62,396 bases of DNA. Origin: a delta proteobacterium ML8_F1 (lineage in GTDB: Bacteria; Bacillota; Clostridia; Peptostreptococcales; Acidaminobacteraceae). Positions 37,298 through 52,052 of the stretch are shown here, piece by piece; position 1 is the stretch's first letter, and each line of letters begins with the position of its first letter. The DNA lies in NCBI GenBank assembly GCA_002029975.1, contig LQBE01000012.1, positions 1,085-63,480 on the forward strand. Direction: 5' to 3'. Position numbers and translations under genes: made by a program. The notes beneath the pieces were generated by a model, which was not told the DNA's origin, searched no databases, and worked only from the letters and a program-made list of their open reading frames with translations.

Positions 37298-38130
37298 GTG
37301 TCTGGGAGGCCTTGAAACGGGGCACGGAGGAGCTTAAGGAAATTTCTCCGACTCCGGAACTTGATGCCCGGGTCCTGCTGGGACATGTGACGGCAAGGAG
37401 TCACCTTGAGTTGATTGTCGACAGGACCCGGCTGCTGAGTCCCTCCGAACTTGAGGATTACCTGGCCTGCCTGGCAAGGAGAAAAAAACATGAACCCGTC
37501 GCCTACATTGTCAACCGCCGGGAGTTCATGGGACTTGATTTCTATGTGGACGGGAGGGTGCTGATTCCCAGGCCCGATACTGAAACCCTGGTGGAAGCCG
37601 TGCTGGAGCGGTCAAAGGGGTGGATTCGTCCGAGAATCCTGGATCTGGGCTGCGGCTCCGGGGCCGTCGGTCTTGCTCTGGCGCATTATCATCCGGAATC
37701 TGTGGTGACGCTGGCGGACCGCTCCCGGGGGGCCCTTGAAGTGGCCCGTAAAAACGCCCTGGATTTGGGTCTGGAGGTGGCAATCATTGAAAGCGACCTG
37801 TTTGAAGGTATCCGCGGCGAGTATGAGGTCGTGGTGTCCAACCCTCCCTATATTGACTCCGGGGCCTATGAGACACTGTCCCCCAGTGTGAAGGACTTTG
37901 AACCCCGGGAGGCTCTCTGGGCTCCAAACAAGGGGCTGGCCTATTATGAAAGAATTCTTCTTAAGGCCAGGGAGCATCTTGCACCCAGGGGACTGCTGGC
38001 CCTTGAGACAGGCCACGACCAGAAAGATCCGGTGGTGGCCCTGCTTAAGGCTGGTGGATATCATGAAATTGAAGTCATCCGGGATCTCGGTGGTCATCAC
38101 CGGGTGGTCCTGGGTCTAAGAGGTGAATAG
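37291..38130 (+). CDS. prmC: Release factor glutamine methyltransferase
   Basis: 279 residues from a GTG overlapping the DUF1385 stop. It methylates the glutamine of the GGQ motif in release factors using S-adenosylmethionine. The AdoMet motif [16 protein letters not shown] and the substrate motif VVSNPPYI are both present, and the N-terminal helical domain contains [12 protein letters not shown]. It is followed two bases later by prfA, its substrate gene. Confidence 0.95.
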   Translation: MLSVWEALKRGTEELKEISPTPELDARVLLGHVTARSHLELIVDRTRLLSPSELEDYLACLARRKKHEPVAYIVNRREFMGLDFYVDGRVLIPRPDTETLVEAVLERSKGWIRPRILDLGCGSGAVGLALAHYHPESVVTLADRSRGALEVARKNALDLGLEVAIIESDLFEGIRGEYEVVVSNPPYIDSGAYETLSPSVKDFEPREALWAPNKGLAYYERILLKAREHLAPRGLLALETGHDQKDPVVALLKAGGYHEIEVIRDLGGHHRVVLGLRGE

Positions 38131-38132
38131 GA

Positions 38133-39200
38133 ATGTTTGAAAAACTGGATTTTATCCTGGAAAAGCACCAGGAACTTGAGGCGAAGGTTTCGGATCCTGA
38201 AATTATCAGTGACCAGAAAACCTGGCAGAAGTATGTCATGGAAATGAATGAAATTGCTCCCATCGTCGAGGCCTATCGGGAATACAAGAGGGTCTACGAG
38301 GGGATTGAGGAAGCCAGGGAGATGCTCCACAGCAAGGAGGAAGAGATGCGGGACCTTGCCCGGATGGAGCTGGATGAACTTTCAGGGTTGATTGAGGGAC
38401 TTGAAATCAATCTCAAGAAGCTTCTGATTCCCAAGGACCCCAACGACGACAAAAACGTCATTGTGGAGATCCGGGCGGGGGCCGGCGGGGACGAGGCCGG
38501 ACTTTTTGCCTCGGAACTCCTGAGGATGTATACCCGCTATGCCGAGCGGAGGAACTGGAAAATCGATCTGATCAACCTCAATGAAACCGAGGTGGGCGGC
38601 ATCAAAGAAGCCTCTTTTCAGATTACCGGCAAGGGCGCCTATTCCCGTCTGAAGTACGAAAGCGGCACCCACCGGGTCCAACGGGTGCCCGAAACAGAAT
38701 CCGGAGGCAGGATTCACACCTCCACCGCCACGGTGGCGGTGCTCCCTGAAGCGGAAGAGGTGGATGTGCAGATCAACCAGAATGATCTGAGGGTGGATGT
38801 TTTCAGGTCCTCGGGCAATGGGGGACAGAGTGTCAATACCACCGATTCCGCCGTGCGGATCACCCACGTGCCTACGGGAATGGTGGTGACCTGTCAGGAT
38901 GAAAAGTCCCAGCTCAAGAACAAGGACAAGGCCATGAAGGTGCTCAGGGCCCGTTTGTACGAACTCAAGCTCGAGGAACAGAACAAGGAAATCGCCCAGG
39001 AGCGCAAAAGCCAGGTGGGAACCGGAGACCGCTCCGGGAAAATCCGGACCTACAATTTCCCCCAGGGAAGAATTACCGACCACAGAATCCACATGACAGT
39101 ACACAAAATGGTCCAGTACCTCGATGGTGAAATCGATGAGATGATTGACGCCCTCATCACCTCCCATCAGGCCGAGGCCCTTCAACAGGTAGAAGAATGA
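38133..39200 (+). CDS. prfA: Peptide chain release factor 1
   Basis: 355 residues, ATG with AGAGGTGAAT upstream. Residues 230-232 are the GGQ motif in [17 protein letters not shown]. The block [20 protein letters not shown] and the overall length are typical of RF1, which reads UAA and UAG. It directly follows prmC. No terminator is evident before the antiporter gene about 100 bases later. Confidence 0.97.
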   Translation: MFEKLDFILEKHQELEAKVSDPEIISDQKTWQKYVMEMNEIAPIVEAYREYKRVYEGIEEAREMLHSKEEEMRDLARMELDELSGLIEGLEINLKKLLIPKDPNDDKNVIVEIRAGAGGDEAGLFASELLRMYTRYAERRNWKIDLINLNETEVGGIKEASFQITGKGAYSRLKYESGTHRVQRVPETESGGRIHTSTATVAVLPEAEEVDVQINQNDLRVDVFRSSGNGGQSVNTTDSAVRITHVPTGMVVTCQDEKSQLKNKDKAMKVLRARLYELKLEEQNKEIAQERKSQVGTGDRSGKIRTYNFPQGRITDHRIHMTVHKMVQYLDGEIDEMIDALITSHQAEALQQVEE

Positions 39201-39297
39201 TTGAGAAGGTGTTTTAAGTGGCATTTACAATTTTTCACGGTGACTAGTCCCCTCTTTGGAAGCTGTCAGGCATTAACAAATTGAGGAGGGACGCCAT

Positions 39298-40452
39298 ATG
39301 GATTCACACTACAGTTATTTGATTGATCTGGGAATCATGCTGCTGGCCGCCAGCGTCGGGGGCATGATCAGTAAAAAACTAAAACAGCCGGAGGTTCTGG
39401 GACAGATCCTCGTGGGCATTGTGCTGGGGATGGGAATCCTCAGACCGACGGAATTCACTTCCCATCTCGCGGAAATCGGGGTGATTTTCCTGATGTTCAT
39501 CGCGGGGCTGGAGACTGATGTCTCTGAGTTCAGGGAATCGGGGAAATCCTCCTCCATGGTGGCTCTTGGCGGGATTGTCTTCCCCCTGGCCATGGTGGCG
39601 GGGGCGGTTTACCTCATCACCGATGATTTAGTCGTGAGCATTTTCATGGGCGTGGTTTCAACAGCAACCTCCGTGAGCATCAGTGTCCAGACCTTGAGAG
39701 AGATGAACCAGCTCAGGAGCCGTCAGGGGGTCACCATTCTGGGATCGGCCATCATAGACGACATTGTAGGCATCCTTTTGCTGACCGCCTTGATAGGTTT
39801 TGTATCCCCTGAGTCGGGGGGATCCCTCCTGCTGGTGGGGGGCAAGATTCTGCTGTTTTTTCTAATCACTCTTTTGGTGGGATTTACAATCATCAAACTG
39901 GTGAAGAACTACGAGGTGCAGTTCAACCCCGAGGAACGGGTTGTGACCTATGCCATCATCATCTGCTTTGGCCTGGCCTTTCTCAGCGAAGAAATGGGAG
40001 TCGCCGCAATTACCGGGGCCTATTTCACCGGGGTGGTCTTTTCCATGACCTCCCAGAGACACCGGGTAGTTCACAATATCAACCGCATTGCCAATATTAT
40101 GTTCACCCCCCTCTTTTTTGTTTCCATTGGGATGGGTGTGGATATTTTCGGGGCCTTTTCGGCCATCGGCATCGGGTCAGTAATCATTGTCTTCTCGATT
40201 CTGGGAAAAATTTTCGGCAGTGGTCTCGGAGCGCTTCTTTCCGGTTACAATCTTGATGAATCCCTCCAGGTGGGAATCGGCATGGTGCCCAGGGCAGAGG
40301 TGGCCATTATTATCGCCAACCTCGGATTCCGTCTTGGTTTGATTGGCCAGGGGGAACTCGGTGCGGTGATTCTGATGGTGCTTGTCACCACCCTGAGCAC
40401 CCCGGCCCTGCTCAAATGGTCCTTCAGCCGCACCATAAAAGATAGAGCTTGA
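39298..40452 (+). CDS. CPA2-type cation:proton antiporter
   Basis: 384 residues, ATG after TTGAGGAGGG. Twelve to thirteen membrane helices. The ion-binding aspartate pair is in GSAIIDDIVGILLLT near residue 155, and TATSVSISVQ represents the crossed unwound helix, as in the NapA/KefB group. No C-terminal nucleotide-binding domain is present, so it is the short form. It probably exchanges Na+ or K+ for protons, which would connect with the Na+-type ATPase in this window. A terminator overlaps its end. Confidence 0.88.
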   Translation: MDSHYSYLIDLGIMLLAASVGGMISKKLKQPEVLGQILVGIVLGMGILRPTEFTSHLAEIGVIFLMFIAGLETDVSEFRESGKSSSMVALGGIVFPLAMVAGAVYLITDDLVVSIFMGVVSTATSVSISVQTLREMNQLRSRQGVTILGSAIIDDIVGILLLTALIGFVSPESGGSLLLVGGKILLFFLITLLVGFTIIKLVKNYEVQFNPEERVVTYAIIICFGLAFLSEEMGVAAITGAYFTGVVFSMTSQRHRVVHNINRIANIMFTPLFFVSIGMGVDIFGAFSAIGIGSVIIVFSILGKIFGSGLGALLSGYNLDESLQVGIGMVPRAEVAIIIANLGFRLGLIGQGELGAVILMVLVTTLSTPALLKWSFSRTIKDRA

Positions 40453-40475
40453 TGCCTTCAAGTTCTATCTTTTTA
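40437..40475 (+). terminator. Terminator overlapping the antiporter stop
   Basis: A 16-bp stem with a single G-U pair (40437-40452 with 40458-40473) and a five-base loop, followed by T-rich sequence. The left arm contains the antiporter stop codon. Confidence 0.85.
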
Positions 40476-40501
40476 TCAAAAAAAAATCGGGAGATGTTTT
40501 T

Positions 40502-41529
40502 ATGCAAACCCAGATACTGAAAACAACAGAGATTGAAAAAGCGGCGGAGATTCTCAGGAAGGGAGGACTCGTGGTGTTCCCGACGGAGACGGTATACGGC
40601 CTGGGGGCCAACGCTTTTGATGAAGGGGCTGTCAGAAACATCTACAATGCCAAGGGCAGACCCTCGGACAATCCGCTGATTGTCCACATTGGGGCGCTTG
40701 AAGATTTGGAGATGCTGGTGGAGGAAGTCCCTGAAATGGCCTTGAGGCTCATGGAGGCTTTCTGGCCCGGGCCCCTGACCCTGGTGCTTAGGAAATCCCC
40801 GAAAATCGGTTTTTCCCTCACCGGGGGACTCGGGACTGTGGCGGTGCGAATGCCCTCCAATTCAGTGGCTCTGGCCCTGATCCGGGCGGCGGGGGTTCCG
40901 GTGGCGGCGCCGAGCGCCAACCTCTCGGGAAGGCCGAGCCCGACCAGGGACGCCCATGTCCTTGATGACCTGGAGGGCAGGGTGGATGCCATTATCCTTG
41001 GAGGGGAGGTCACCATGGGTCTTGAATCCACCGTGGTGGATTGTACCGGGGAGATTCCCACCATCCTCAGACCGGGATTTATCACCCGGGAGGACCTGCT
41101 GGAGGTTCTCCCCCAAGTCCACGGCGTGACCGGAGACATCCACCCCGGGGCGGCTCCCCCGTCCCCCGGGATGAAATACCGCCACTACGCGCCCCGGGGG
41201 GAACTGGTGATGCTCCGGGGATCCCTCACCAAAGAAGGGATTGAAAAGTGGATCAGAGTGTATGAGGCCCAGGGCCGGCGGGTGGGGCTGATGATGACCA
41301 CGGAAATGCTTCAGGAATTTCCCCGGGCCATGGGCTGCGACCTGGGGGAAGAGGAAAATCTCAGTGGCGTTGCCGCCAGGGTGTTTGAGTGTCTGAGACA
41401 GCTGGACAACCTGGGGGCCGAGGTGATTCTGACCCGAAGTTTTCCCAAAAAGGGCCTCGGCGTGGCCATCATGAACCGCCTGGAAAAGGCGCTCAGCCGG
41501 ACGATTGAAGCAGAGGGAGGAGAAAATCA

Positions 41530-41533
<4 letters not shown>
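40502..41533 (+). CDS. Threonylcarbamoyl-AMP synthase (Sua5/YwlC type)
   Basis: 343 residues, ATG after GGGAGATG. It makes threonylcarbamoyl-AMP for the t6A modification of tRNA. The YrdC domain shows VVFPTETVYGLGANAF, the KGRPSDNPLIVHI motif and APSANLSGRPSPT. The extra C-terminal Sua5 domain starts near residue 215 after SPGMKYRHYAP, so this is the long form. It overlaps rpiB by four bases, as in a tsaC-rpiB-upp operon. Confidence 0.94.
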
Positions 41534-42620
<1,087 letters not shown>

Positions 42621-42632
42621 TTGACTTAGCAG

Positions 42633-42672
42633 GACCGGGCCCATGGAGACATCCAAGGGTCCGGTTTTTTTC
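42633..42672 (+). terminator. Terminator of upp
   Basis: ACCGG...CC pairs imperfectly with GG...CCGGT around a loop and is followed by seven T. Confidence 0.75.
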
Positions 42673-42681
42673 GTCCCCCCC

Positions 42682-42714
42682 AAAAAAACCCTTCTCCCCG
42701 TTAAGGGGAGAAGG
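42682..42714 (-). terminator. Terminator of the DUF1328 gene
   Basis: A 10-bp stem, CCTTCTCCCC with GGGGAGAAGG (about 42690-42714), five-base loop. On the minus strand it is followed by seven T, just after the stop of the DUF1328 gene. Confidence 0.88.
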
Positions 42715-42738
42715 ATGTCCGGGGTGGCGGGCAATTTA

Positions 42739-42900
42739 TCAGAGAATCTTCTTCCCTGTGACCAGGGAGATGACAAAAACCACGACAAAGACATAGAACA
42801 GTATTTTAGCAATACCGGTGGCCGCCCCGGCAATGCCTCCAAAGCCAAGAAAACCGGCAATCAATGCGACAATGAGAAAAATGATAGAATAGCGCAGCAT
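42739..42900 (-). CDS. DUF1328 family small membrane protein (YtjA-like)
   Basis: 53 residues, ATG at 42898-42900 with AAAGGAG eight bases upstream. The sequence begins [20 protein letters not shown], continues with [15 protein letters not shown] and ends in a second membrane helix and LVTGKKIL. This is the complete pattern of DUF1328, a family of tiny two-helix inner-membrane proteins of unknown function, often stress-linked in other bacteria. It is transcribed alone on the minus strand, between a possible alternative-sigma promoter and its own terminator. Confidence 0.9.
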   Translation of the reverse strand: MLRYSIIFLIVALIAGFLGFGGIAGAATGIAKILFYVFVVVFVISLVTGKKIL

Positions 42901-42932
42901 GTACAGGACTCCTTTCAATGCATCTCATATAA

Positions 42933-42957
42933 ATACCCTGTTTGAAAGCTTCCAACC
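42933..42957 (-). promoter_or_regulatory. Candidate promoter of the DUF1328 gene (sigma-B-like -10)
   Basis: On the minus strand GGTTGG (42952-42957) and GGGTAT (42933-42938) are 13 bases apart. GGGTAT is the sigma-B -10 sequence; the -35 is a poor match. The remaining sequence to 43119 shows a small CCTCA/TGAGG hairpin and AT-rich stretches but no gene. Confidence 0.3.
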
Positions 42958-43119
42958 GCCTGCCCAGGGAAGAGGCCTCAAAAAGTGAGGGGATTCAGAG
43001 GTTTTGTCGGGACATTGCTATCAAGTCAAGTGGTTGGGTTTTTTTAGAACATGTGATAAAATGTTAAATAATTAACGAATCATTTTCAGTCAACGTACTG
43101 ATATTCATAGAAATTTAGG

Positions 43120-43156
43120 GGATTCAATAGGATTCAACAGGATATTGTATTATAAT
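43120..43156 (+). promoter_or_regulatory. Three 10-bp direct repeats and -10 before the wecA-atp unit
   Basis: GGATTCAATA, GGATTCAACA and GGATATTGTA follow each other at 43120-43149 with exact 10-base spacing, then TATAAT at 43151-43156. No good -35 is present; the second repeat occupies its place. Helically phased repeats replacing a -35 are typical of activator sites. Confidence 0.5.
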
Positions 43157-43204
43157 GATATGTGAGGTTCTCGAACCCAACGCTGGAAATGAGGTGCTCG
43201 CAAC

Positions 43205-44230
43205 TTGTTCAAATATATTTTCGCTTTCATCACCGCCCTGGTGTCCAGTGCCATTATAACGCCTCTGATCATTGCTCTGGCCCATCGCATCGGCGCCCTG
43301 GACGTGCCCAGAGACCAACGCAGAATGCACTCCAAGCCCGTTCCCCGGATTGGGGGACTGAGTCTTTTCTTTGCTTTTTTGATTGCCCTGTCCATTTTCA
43401 GTGACCTGGGTTCCCAGAAGATTTTCGGTCTGATTTTCGGTTCCCTCATCATTGTGGCCACGGGTCTTGTGGACGATCTCAAAGGGCTTGGGCCGAGGAC
43501 AAAGCTGCTGATGCAGCTCATTGCCGCCTCGGTGCTTTTTCACTACGGATTTCGCATTGAATTCTTCACCAATCTTCTTGAGGGATCGGACATCATAGAA
43601 ATCGGGATACTCAGCTATCCCCTGACTGTTTTCTGGATTGTGGGCATTACCAATACCATCAATCTCATGGATGGCCTTGACGGCCTGGCCGCGGGGATTA
43701 CCACCATTGCAGCAGTGACGCTGTCCTATGTGGCCTTCAGTTTCGGCCGTTACGAAACCCTGCTTTTGAGTCTCATCCTGGTGGGAGCGAATCTGGGATT
43801 CCTGCCTTACAATTTCAATCCGGCCAAAATTTTCATGGGGGATACCGGCGCTCTGTTCCTGGGTTTTGTTCTCAGTGCCATTGCCATTGAAGGAGCGGTT
43901 AAAAGCGCCACGGCGATTGCAGTGATTCTGCCCCTCATGGCTCTGGGCCTTCCCATCTTCGACACCACCTTTGCCATTTTCAGACGCATCCTCACAAGGC
44001 GTCCCCTCATGGAGGGAGATACGGGACATCTGCATCATCGTCTGGTCCACATGGGTATGGACCAGAGAAGGGCGGTACTGGTGCTGTATCTGATCGCCAC
44101 GCTTCTCGGAGTCAGCGTGGTGCTGCTGATCAACAATCTGGTACTCAATACGGTGATTACGATGGCCATTGTGGTTTTTCTCGTGTATATCCCGATTTTT
44201 ATCACCTTCAGGAGGTCGGAGGATGAGTAG
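43205..44230 (+). CDS. Undecaprenyl-phosphate GlcNAc-1-phosphate transferase (TagO/WecA type)
   Basis: 341 residues from a TTG after GAGGTG. It starts glycan synthesis by moving GlcNAc-1-P or a similar sugar to undecaprenyl phosphate in the membrane. Family motifs are all present: RMHSKPVPRIGG, the aspartates VDDLKGLG, NTINLMDGLDGLAAG, NPAKIFMGDTGALFLG and the HLHHRLVHMG loop. About eleven helices are predicted. It overlaps the next gene, UDP-GlcNAc 2-epimerase, by eight bases, as expected for teichoic-acid or other wall-polymer linkage synthesis. Confidence 0.92.
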   Translation: MFKYIFAFITALVSSAIITPLIIALAHRIGALDVPRDQRRMHSKPVPRIGGLSLFFAFLIALSIFSDLGSQKIFGLIFGSLIIVATGLVDDLKGLGPRTKLLMQLIAASVLFHYGFRIEFFTNLLEGSDIIEIGILSYPLTVFWIVGITNTINLMDGLDGLAAGITTIAAVTLSYVAFSFGRYETLLLSLILVGANLGFLPYNFNPAKIFMGDTGALFLGFVLSAIAIEGAVKSATAIAVILPLMALGLPIFDTTFAIFRRILTRRPLMEGDTGHLHHRLVHMGMDQRRAVLVLYLIATLLGVSVVLLINNLVLNTVITMAIVVFLVYIPIFITFRRSEDE

Positions 44231-45380
44231 GATAAAGGTCCTTGTCATTTTTGGCACCCGGCCCGAAGCCATTAAAATGGCCCCCGTGGTCAAGGCCTTG
44301 GAAAAGGAATCGGATTTTTTTGAAACCAGGACTCTAGTGACCGGCCAGCATCGGGAGATGCTCGACCAGGTCTTAGATATATTCGGTCTGCATCCGGACT
44401 ATGATCTCGACATCATGCTCCGTGCCCAGAGCATCAGTGATATCACACGACGGGTCATGGATGGGACTGAAGAAATTTTGAAAAGTTTTTCTCCTGACAT
44501 TTTACTGGTGCATGGGGATACCACGACGAGCTTTGCGGCGGCGCTGACCGGGTTCTATCACAGAATACCCATAGGTCACGTTGAAGCGGGTCTCAGGAGC
44601 TACAACCGGTATTCTCCATTTCCGGAAGAAATGAATCGGACTTTGACGGGACAGCTTGCGAATCTTCACTTTGCACCTACAAAAGGAAATGAGAAAAATT
44701 TAATCAATGAGAATATTGACAGGGAAACCATCTTTGTTACCGGCAACACGGTGATTGATGCCCTGTTGAGTGTCGTTGATTCAAAGTTTGACTTTCAGGA
44801 ACCCGCTCTGAGGGAAATGGATTTTTCCCTTGAACGGGTGATACTTCTCACCGCCCATCGCCGGGAGAATTTCGGTCCGCCCATGGAGAAAATCTTCAGA
44901 GCGGTCCGCCGGATTGCCGAGGAATACGAGGATGTGCGGGTGGTCTACCCCATGCACCTCAACCCCGGGGTAAGGGCTATCGCCAGGGGGATTCTCGGGA
45001 GCTCCCCTCGGGTTCATCTGATAGAACCCCTGGAGTACCTGGGTTTTGCCCATCTGATGAAGCAGTCCTTTATGATTCTGACGGACTCCGGAGGAATCCA
45101 GGAGGAGGCGCCCGCCCTGGGAAAACCGGTACTGGTTCTCAGGGAGGAAACGGAGCGGCCAGAGGCTGTGGCGGCGGGAACAGTGAAGGTCGTAGGGACC
45201 GAGGAAGAAAATGTCTACGCAGCAGTCAGAAATTTACTTGAAAACCCTTCGGAAGTCCTTGGGATGACCCGGGCGATTAATCCCTACGGGGAGGGCAGGT
45301 CGGCCCAGAGGATTGTCTCAATCCTCAAAGAGCATTTCAAGGACTTAAAAAAACGAGGGATCGAAGGAGGAGAAAAATGA
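44223..45380 (+). CDS. mnaA: UDP-N-acetylglucosamine 2-epimerase
   Basis: 385 residues from the ATG at 44223 after AGGAGGTCGGAGG. It makes UDP-ManNAc from UDP-GlcNAc for wall-polymer linkage units. Motifs include FGTRPEAIKMAPVV, LVHGDTTT, GHVEAGLRS and TDSGGIQEEAPALGKPVLVL. Length is normal. In Bacillus subtilis mnaA directly precedes the atp operon; here two CoA-transferase genes lie between them, the first overlapping the mnaA stop by four bases. Confidence 0.94.
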   Translation: MSRIKVLVIFGTRPEAIKMAPVVKALEKESDFFETRTLVTGQHREMLDQVLDIFGLHPDYDLDIMLRAQSISDITRRVMDGTEEILKSFSPDILLVHGDTTTSFAAALTGFYHRIPIGHVEAGLRSYNRYSPFPEEMNRTLTGQLANLHFAPTKGNEKNLINENIDRETIFVTGNTVIDALLSVVDSKFDFQEPALREMDFSLERVILLTAHRRENFGPPMEKIFRAVRRIAEEYEDVRVVYPMHLNPGVRAIARGILGSSPRVHLIEPLEYLGFAHLMKQSFMILTDSGGIQEEAPALGKPVLVLREETERPEAVAAGTVKVVGTEEENVYAAVRNLLENPSEVLGMTRAINPYGEGRSAQRIVSILKEHFKDLKKRGIEGGEK

Positions 45381-46030
45381 ACAAGCTTAAAACGATTCAA
45401 GAAGCCCTGGACATGATCAAACCGGGGATGACCATCATGGTGGGGGGATTCCTGGGAGTGGGCTCTCCGGAACTGCTCATTGACGGCATCGTTCAACGGG
45501 GAATCGGGGAACTGACCCTGATTGCCAATGACACGAGTTTTCCCGATGTGAACTACGGAAAACTCATCCAGAACAAACTGGTCAAAAAGGTCTACACCTC
45601 CCATATTGGAACCAACCCGGAATCCGGCTACCAGATGCACTCGGGAGAGATGGAAGTGATTCTGACTCCCCAGGGCACCCTTGTAGAGCAGATCCGCTCC
45701 GCAGGCGCCGGCCTCGGCGGGGTGCTGACCCCGACGGGCATTGGCACCGTGGTGGAGGAGAACAAGCAGAAAATCGAAGTCGACGGGAAGTTCTACATTG
45801 TCGAAAAACCCCTCAAGGCGGATATTGCTTTGCTTCGGGGGGCCAAGGTGGACAAAAAGGGCAACGTTTACTATAACCTGGCCGCCCAGAACTTCAATCC
45901 CATTATGGCCATGGCAGCAGACCTGGTCATTGTGGAAGCGGATGAAATTGTTGAAGTGGGTCAGATCAATGCCAATGATGTGATGACACCCCATATTTTT
46001 GTGGATGTCGTAGTCAAGGGGGATCGCTAA
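45377..46030 (+). CDS. Acetoacetate-type CoA-transferase, subunit A
   Basis: 217 residues, ATG overlapping the mnaA stop and preceded by AAGGAGG. It matches the alpha subunit of butyrate-acetoacetate CoA-transferases: [36 protein letters not shown] and [19 protein letters not shown]. With subunit B it transfers CoA between short-chain acids such as acetate, butyrate and acetoacetate. Symbol ctfA or atoD would apply; the exact substrate is not clear from sequence. Its place inside the mnaA-atp transcription unit is unusual. Confidence 0.9.
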   Translation: MNKLKTIQEALDMIKPGMTIMVGGFLGVGSPELLIDGIVQRGIGELTLIANDTSFPDVNYGKLIQNKLVKKVYTSHIGTNPESGYQMHSGEMEVILTPQGTLVEQIRSAGAGLGGVLTPTGIGTVVEENKQKIEVDGKFYIVEKPLKADIALLRGAKVDKKGNVYYNLAAQNFNPIMAMAADLVIVEADEIVEVGQINANDVMTPHIFVDVVVKGDR

Positions 46031-46031
46031 A

Positions 46032-46691
46032 ATGGATAACAATCGAATCAAGGAAATCATCGCGAAAAGGGTTGCCATGGAATTCAAGGACGGCAATCTG
46101 GTCAATCTGGGAATCGGTCTTCCGACCCTGGTTGCGAACTATATTCCTGAAGGGGTGGAGGTCACCCTGCAGTCGGAAAATGGTTTTATCGGCATGGGGC
46201 CGGCACCGGAGCCCGGTAAGGAAGACCCGGACCTGGTCAACGCCGGGGCCCAGTATGTGACGGTGAATGAGGGTGCGGCCTTTTTCGACTCCTCCATCAG
46301 CTTCTCCATTATCCGCGGGGGGCATCTGGACTTCACAGTTCTTGGAGCGCTACAGGTGGATGAAAAAGGGAACCTGGCCAACTGGATGATTCCCGGGAAA
46401 AAGGTTCCCGGCATGGGTGGCGCCATGGATCTGGTCACCGGCGCGAAAAAAGTGATTGTCGCCATGACCCATACCGCCAAGGGAAGCATTAAGATCATGA
46501 AAGAGTGCAATCTTCCCCTTACAGCCAAGGGACAGGTGGACCTCATTGTCACTGAAATGGGTGTCATGGAGGTGACGCCGAGGGGTCTTCTGCTCAAGGA
46601 AAAGAATCCGGAATTCACTCTGGAGGAGATTCAAAAGCAGACTGAAGCCCGGCTTATCGTGTCCGAGAATCTCAAGGATATGGAGATTTAA
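46032..46691 (+). CDS. Acetoacetate-type CoA-transferase, subunit B
   Basis: 219 residues, one base after subunit A. The catalytic glutamate is in [11 protein letters not shown] near residue 51. Other family blocks are [40 protein letters not shown] and [19 protein letters not shown]. Together with subunit A it forms the active enzyme. Acetoacetate released by a BKACE enzyme (31361) would be a natural substrate in a fermenter. The atpZ gene starts three bases after its stop. Confidence 0.92.
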   Translation: MDNNRIKEIIAKRVAMEFKDGNLVNLGIGLPTLVANYIPEGVEVTLQSENGFIGMGPAPEPGKEDPDLVNAGAQYVTVNEGAAFFDSSISFSIIRGGHLDFTVLGALQVDEKGNLANWMIPGKKVPGMGGAMDLVTGAKKVIVAMTHTAKGSIKIMKECNLPLTAKGQVDLIVTEMGVMEVTPRGLLLKEKNPEFTLEEIQKQTEARLIVSENLKDMEI

Positions 46692-46694
46692 ACC

Positions 46695-46925
46695 GTGGGC
46701 AGACTGAATTATAGAGCTCTTGAAAATCTGGCCCTTGTCACTCATATCGGAATCATCATGATTGTGCCGATTTTCGCCGGCGTGTATATCGGCAATTATT
46801 TGGATGAACGCTTTGAATCAGGGGGGATCTGGCTGCTTGTCTTTATTCTCCTTGGCATTGCCGTGAGCTTTATGAATCTGTTCAAGATCGGTTTGAGAAA
46901 ATCCAGAAACAAAAAGGATTTGTAG
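46695..46925 (+). CDS. atpZ: AtpZ/AtpI-family F-ATPase accessory protein
   Basis: 76 residues from a GTG. Two membrane helices (IGIIMIVPIFAGVYIGNYL and IWLLVFILLGIAVSFMNLF) separated by an acidic loop with LDERFESGG. This is the ATPase gene 1 / AtpZ pattern found at the front of clostridial atp operons. Its role is thought to lie in c-ring assembly or ion supply; the exact function is uncertain. Confidence 0.82.
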   Translation: MGRLNYRALENLALVTHIGIIMIVPIFAGVYIGNYLDERFESGGIWLLVFILLGIAVSFMNLFKIGLRKSRNKKDL

Positions 46926-46926
46926 C

Positions 46927-47333
46927 ATGGAGGAAATCAGAGCATTAATCAGGAAAATCATCATTTGGACCCTGTGGATCACGGGAGGGCTGTCCATCCT
47001 CAGTCTCATCATCCTGGATGACCCCCTTCCCATGATCCAGGGCCTTGTCTTCGGGACCCTCCTGGGGGGACTGAACTTTTATGACCTTGCCCTGACCCTC
47101 GAGAAGGCCAGTCGAATGCCCCCTGAAAAGGCAAGAGGCTATGCGACAAAGAAATATTTGATTCGGTTTGTATTAATGGCAGTGGCCCTGTGGGTTTCCA
47201 TCCGGGGAGAGCATATCCACGTGTTGGGAACCGTCGCAGGACTGCTTTTGGTCAAGATGGTAATCTATGTTACCAATCTAGTCAATGACCGCCGTTATTA
47301 TTTGAATATATTCAAAAGAAAGGAGGACAAATA

Positions 47334-47334
<1 letters not shown>
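46927..47334 (+). CDS. atpI: F-ATPase subunit I (AtpI-like)
   Basis: 135 residues with four hydrophobic helices (KIIIWTLWITGGLSILSLII, FGTLLGGLNFYDLAL and two more). Position directly before the a-subunit gene and the family pattern make it the AtpI/UncI protein, which assists c-ring assembly. It starts one base after the atpZ stop and shares its last base with the a-subunit start. Confidence 0.82.
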
Positions 47335-49123
<1,789 letters not shown>

Positions 49124-49139
49124 AACAGAGATTATTTAA

Positions 49140-49418
<279 letters not shown>

Positions 49419-49441
49419 GCAGATAAAGGAGGCAACTCAAG

Positions 49442-49968
49442 ATGTATCTTACTTCATACGCTGCTCTGACGGGGTTGAAGCTGGGACTCGTGGAACCAAG
49501 CTGGACCTTCGTGTTCCAGATTGCGAACACACTGATTCTCTTTTGGTTTCTCAAGAGACTGCTCTTCAAACCGGTCACAGAGTTCATGGAAAAAAGGCAA
49601 CAAACCCTGGCGGGTTCACTGGAAGAGGCGAAGACAAAAAATCTTGATGCCGAAGCCCTGCTGGCTCAGTATCAGGAAAAACTCGCCCAAGCCAGGGAAG
49701 AGGGACAAGGTATCATCAAAGCCATGGAAAAAGAAGCGGAAGAGACGGCCCTCAAAATCAAAAAAGAGGCCCAGGCCGAGGCGAAGCGGATCAAGGATGA
49801 CGCCCTGCTGGAAATTGAGCGGGAGAAGGTCAAGGCCATCCAGTCCTTGAAGGACGAGGTGGCGGACATGGTGGTCCTTGCGGCATCCCAGGTGGTGGAA
49901 AAGGAATTTTCCGCCGATGAGCACCGGGCCTTTATCGAAAAGTTTATCGGTGAGGTAGGGGATACGAA

Positions 49969-49981
<13 letters not shown>
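49442..49981 (+). CDS. atpF: F-ATPase subunit b
   Basis: 179 residues, ATG after AAAGGAGG. One N-terminal membrane helix (WTFVFQIANTLILFWFLKRL) and a long charged coiled coil (GIIKAMEKEAEETALKIKKE). It is the peripheral stalk that joins subunit a to delta and alpha. The ATG of the delta gene overlaps its last 13 bases. Confidence 0.93.
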
Positions 49982-52048
<2,067 letters not shown>

Positions 52049-52052
52049 TTCT

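Noticed and set aside
43120-43149. Short CRISPR-like repeat
   Set aside because: Only three 10-base copies without spacers next to a promoter; this looks regulatory.
43124-44293. 389-codon minus-strand frame
   Set aside because: Antisense of the WecA/TagO gene, whose family motifs are complete.
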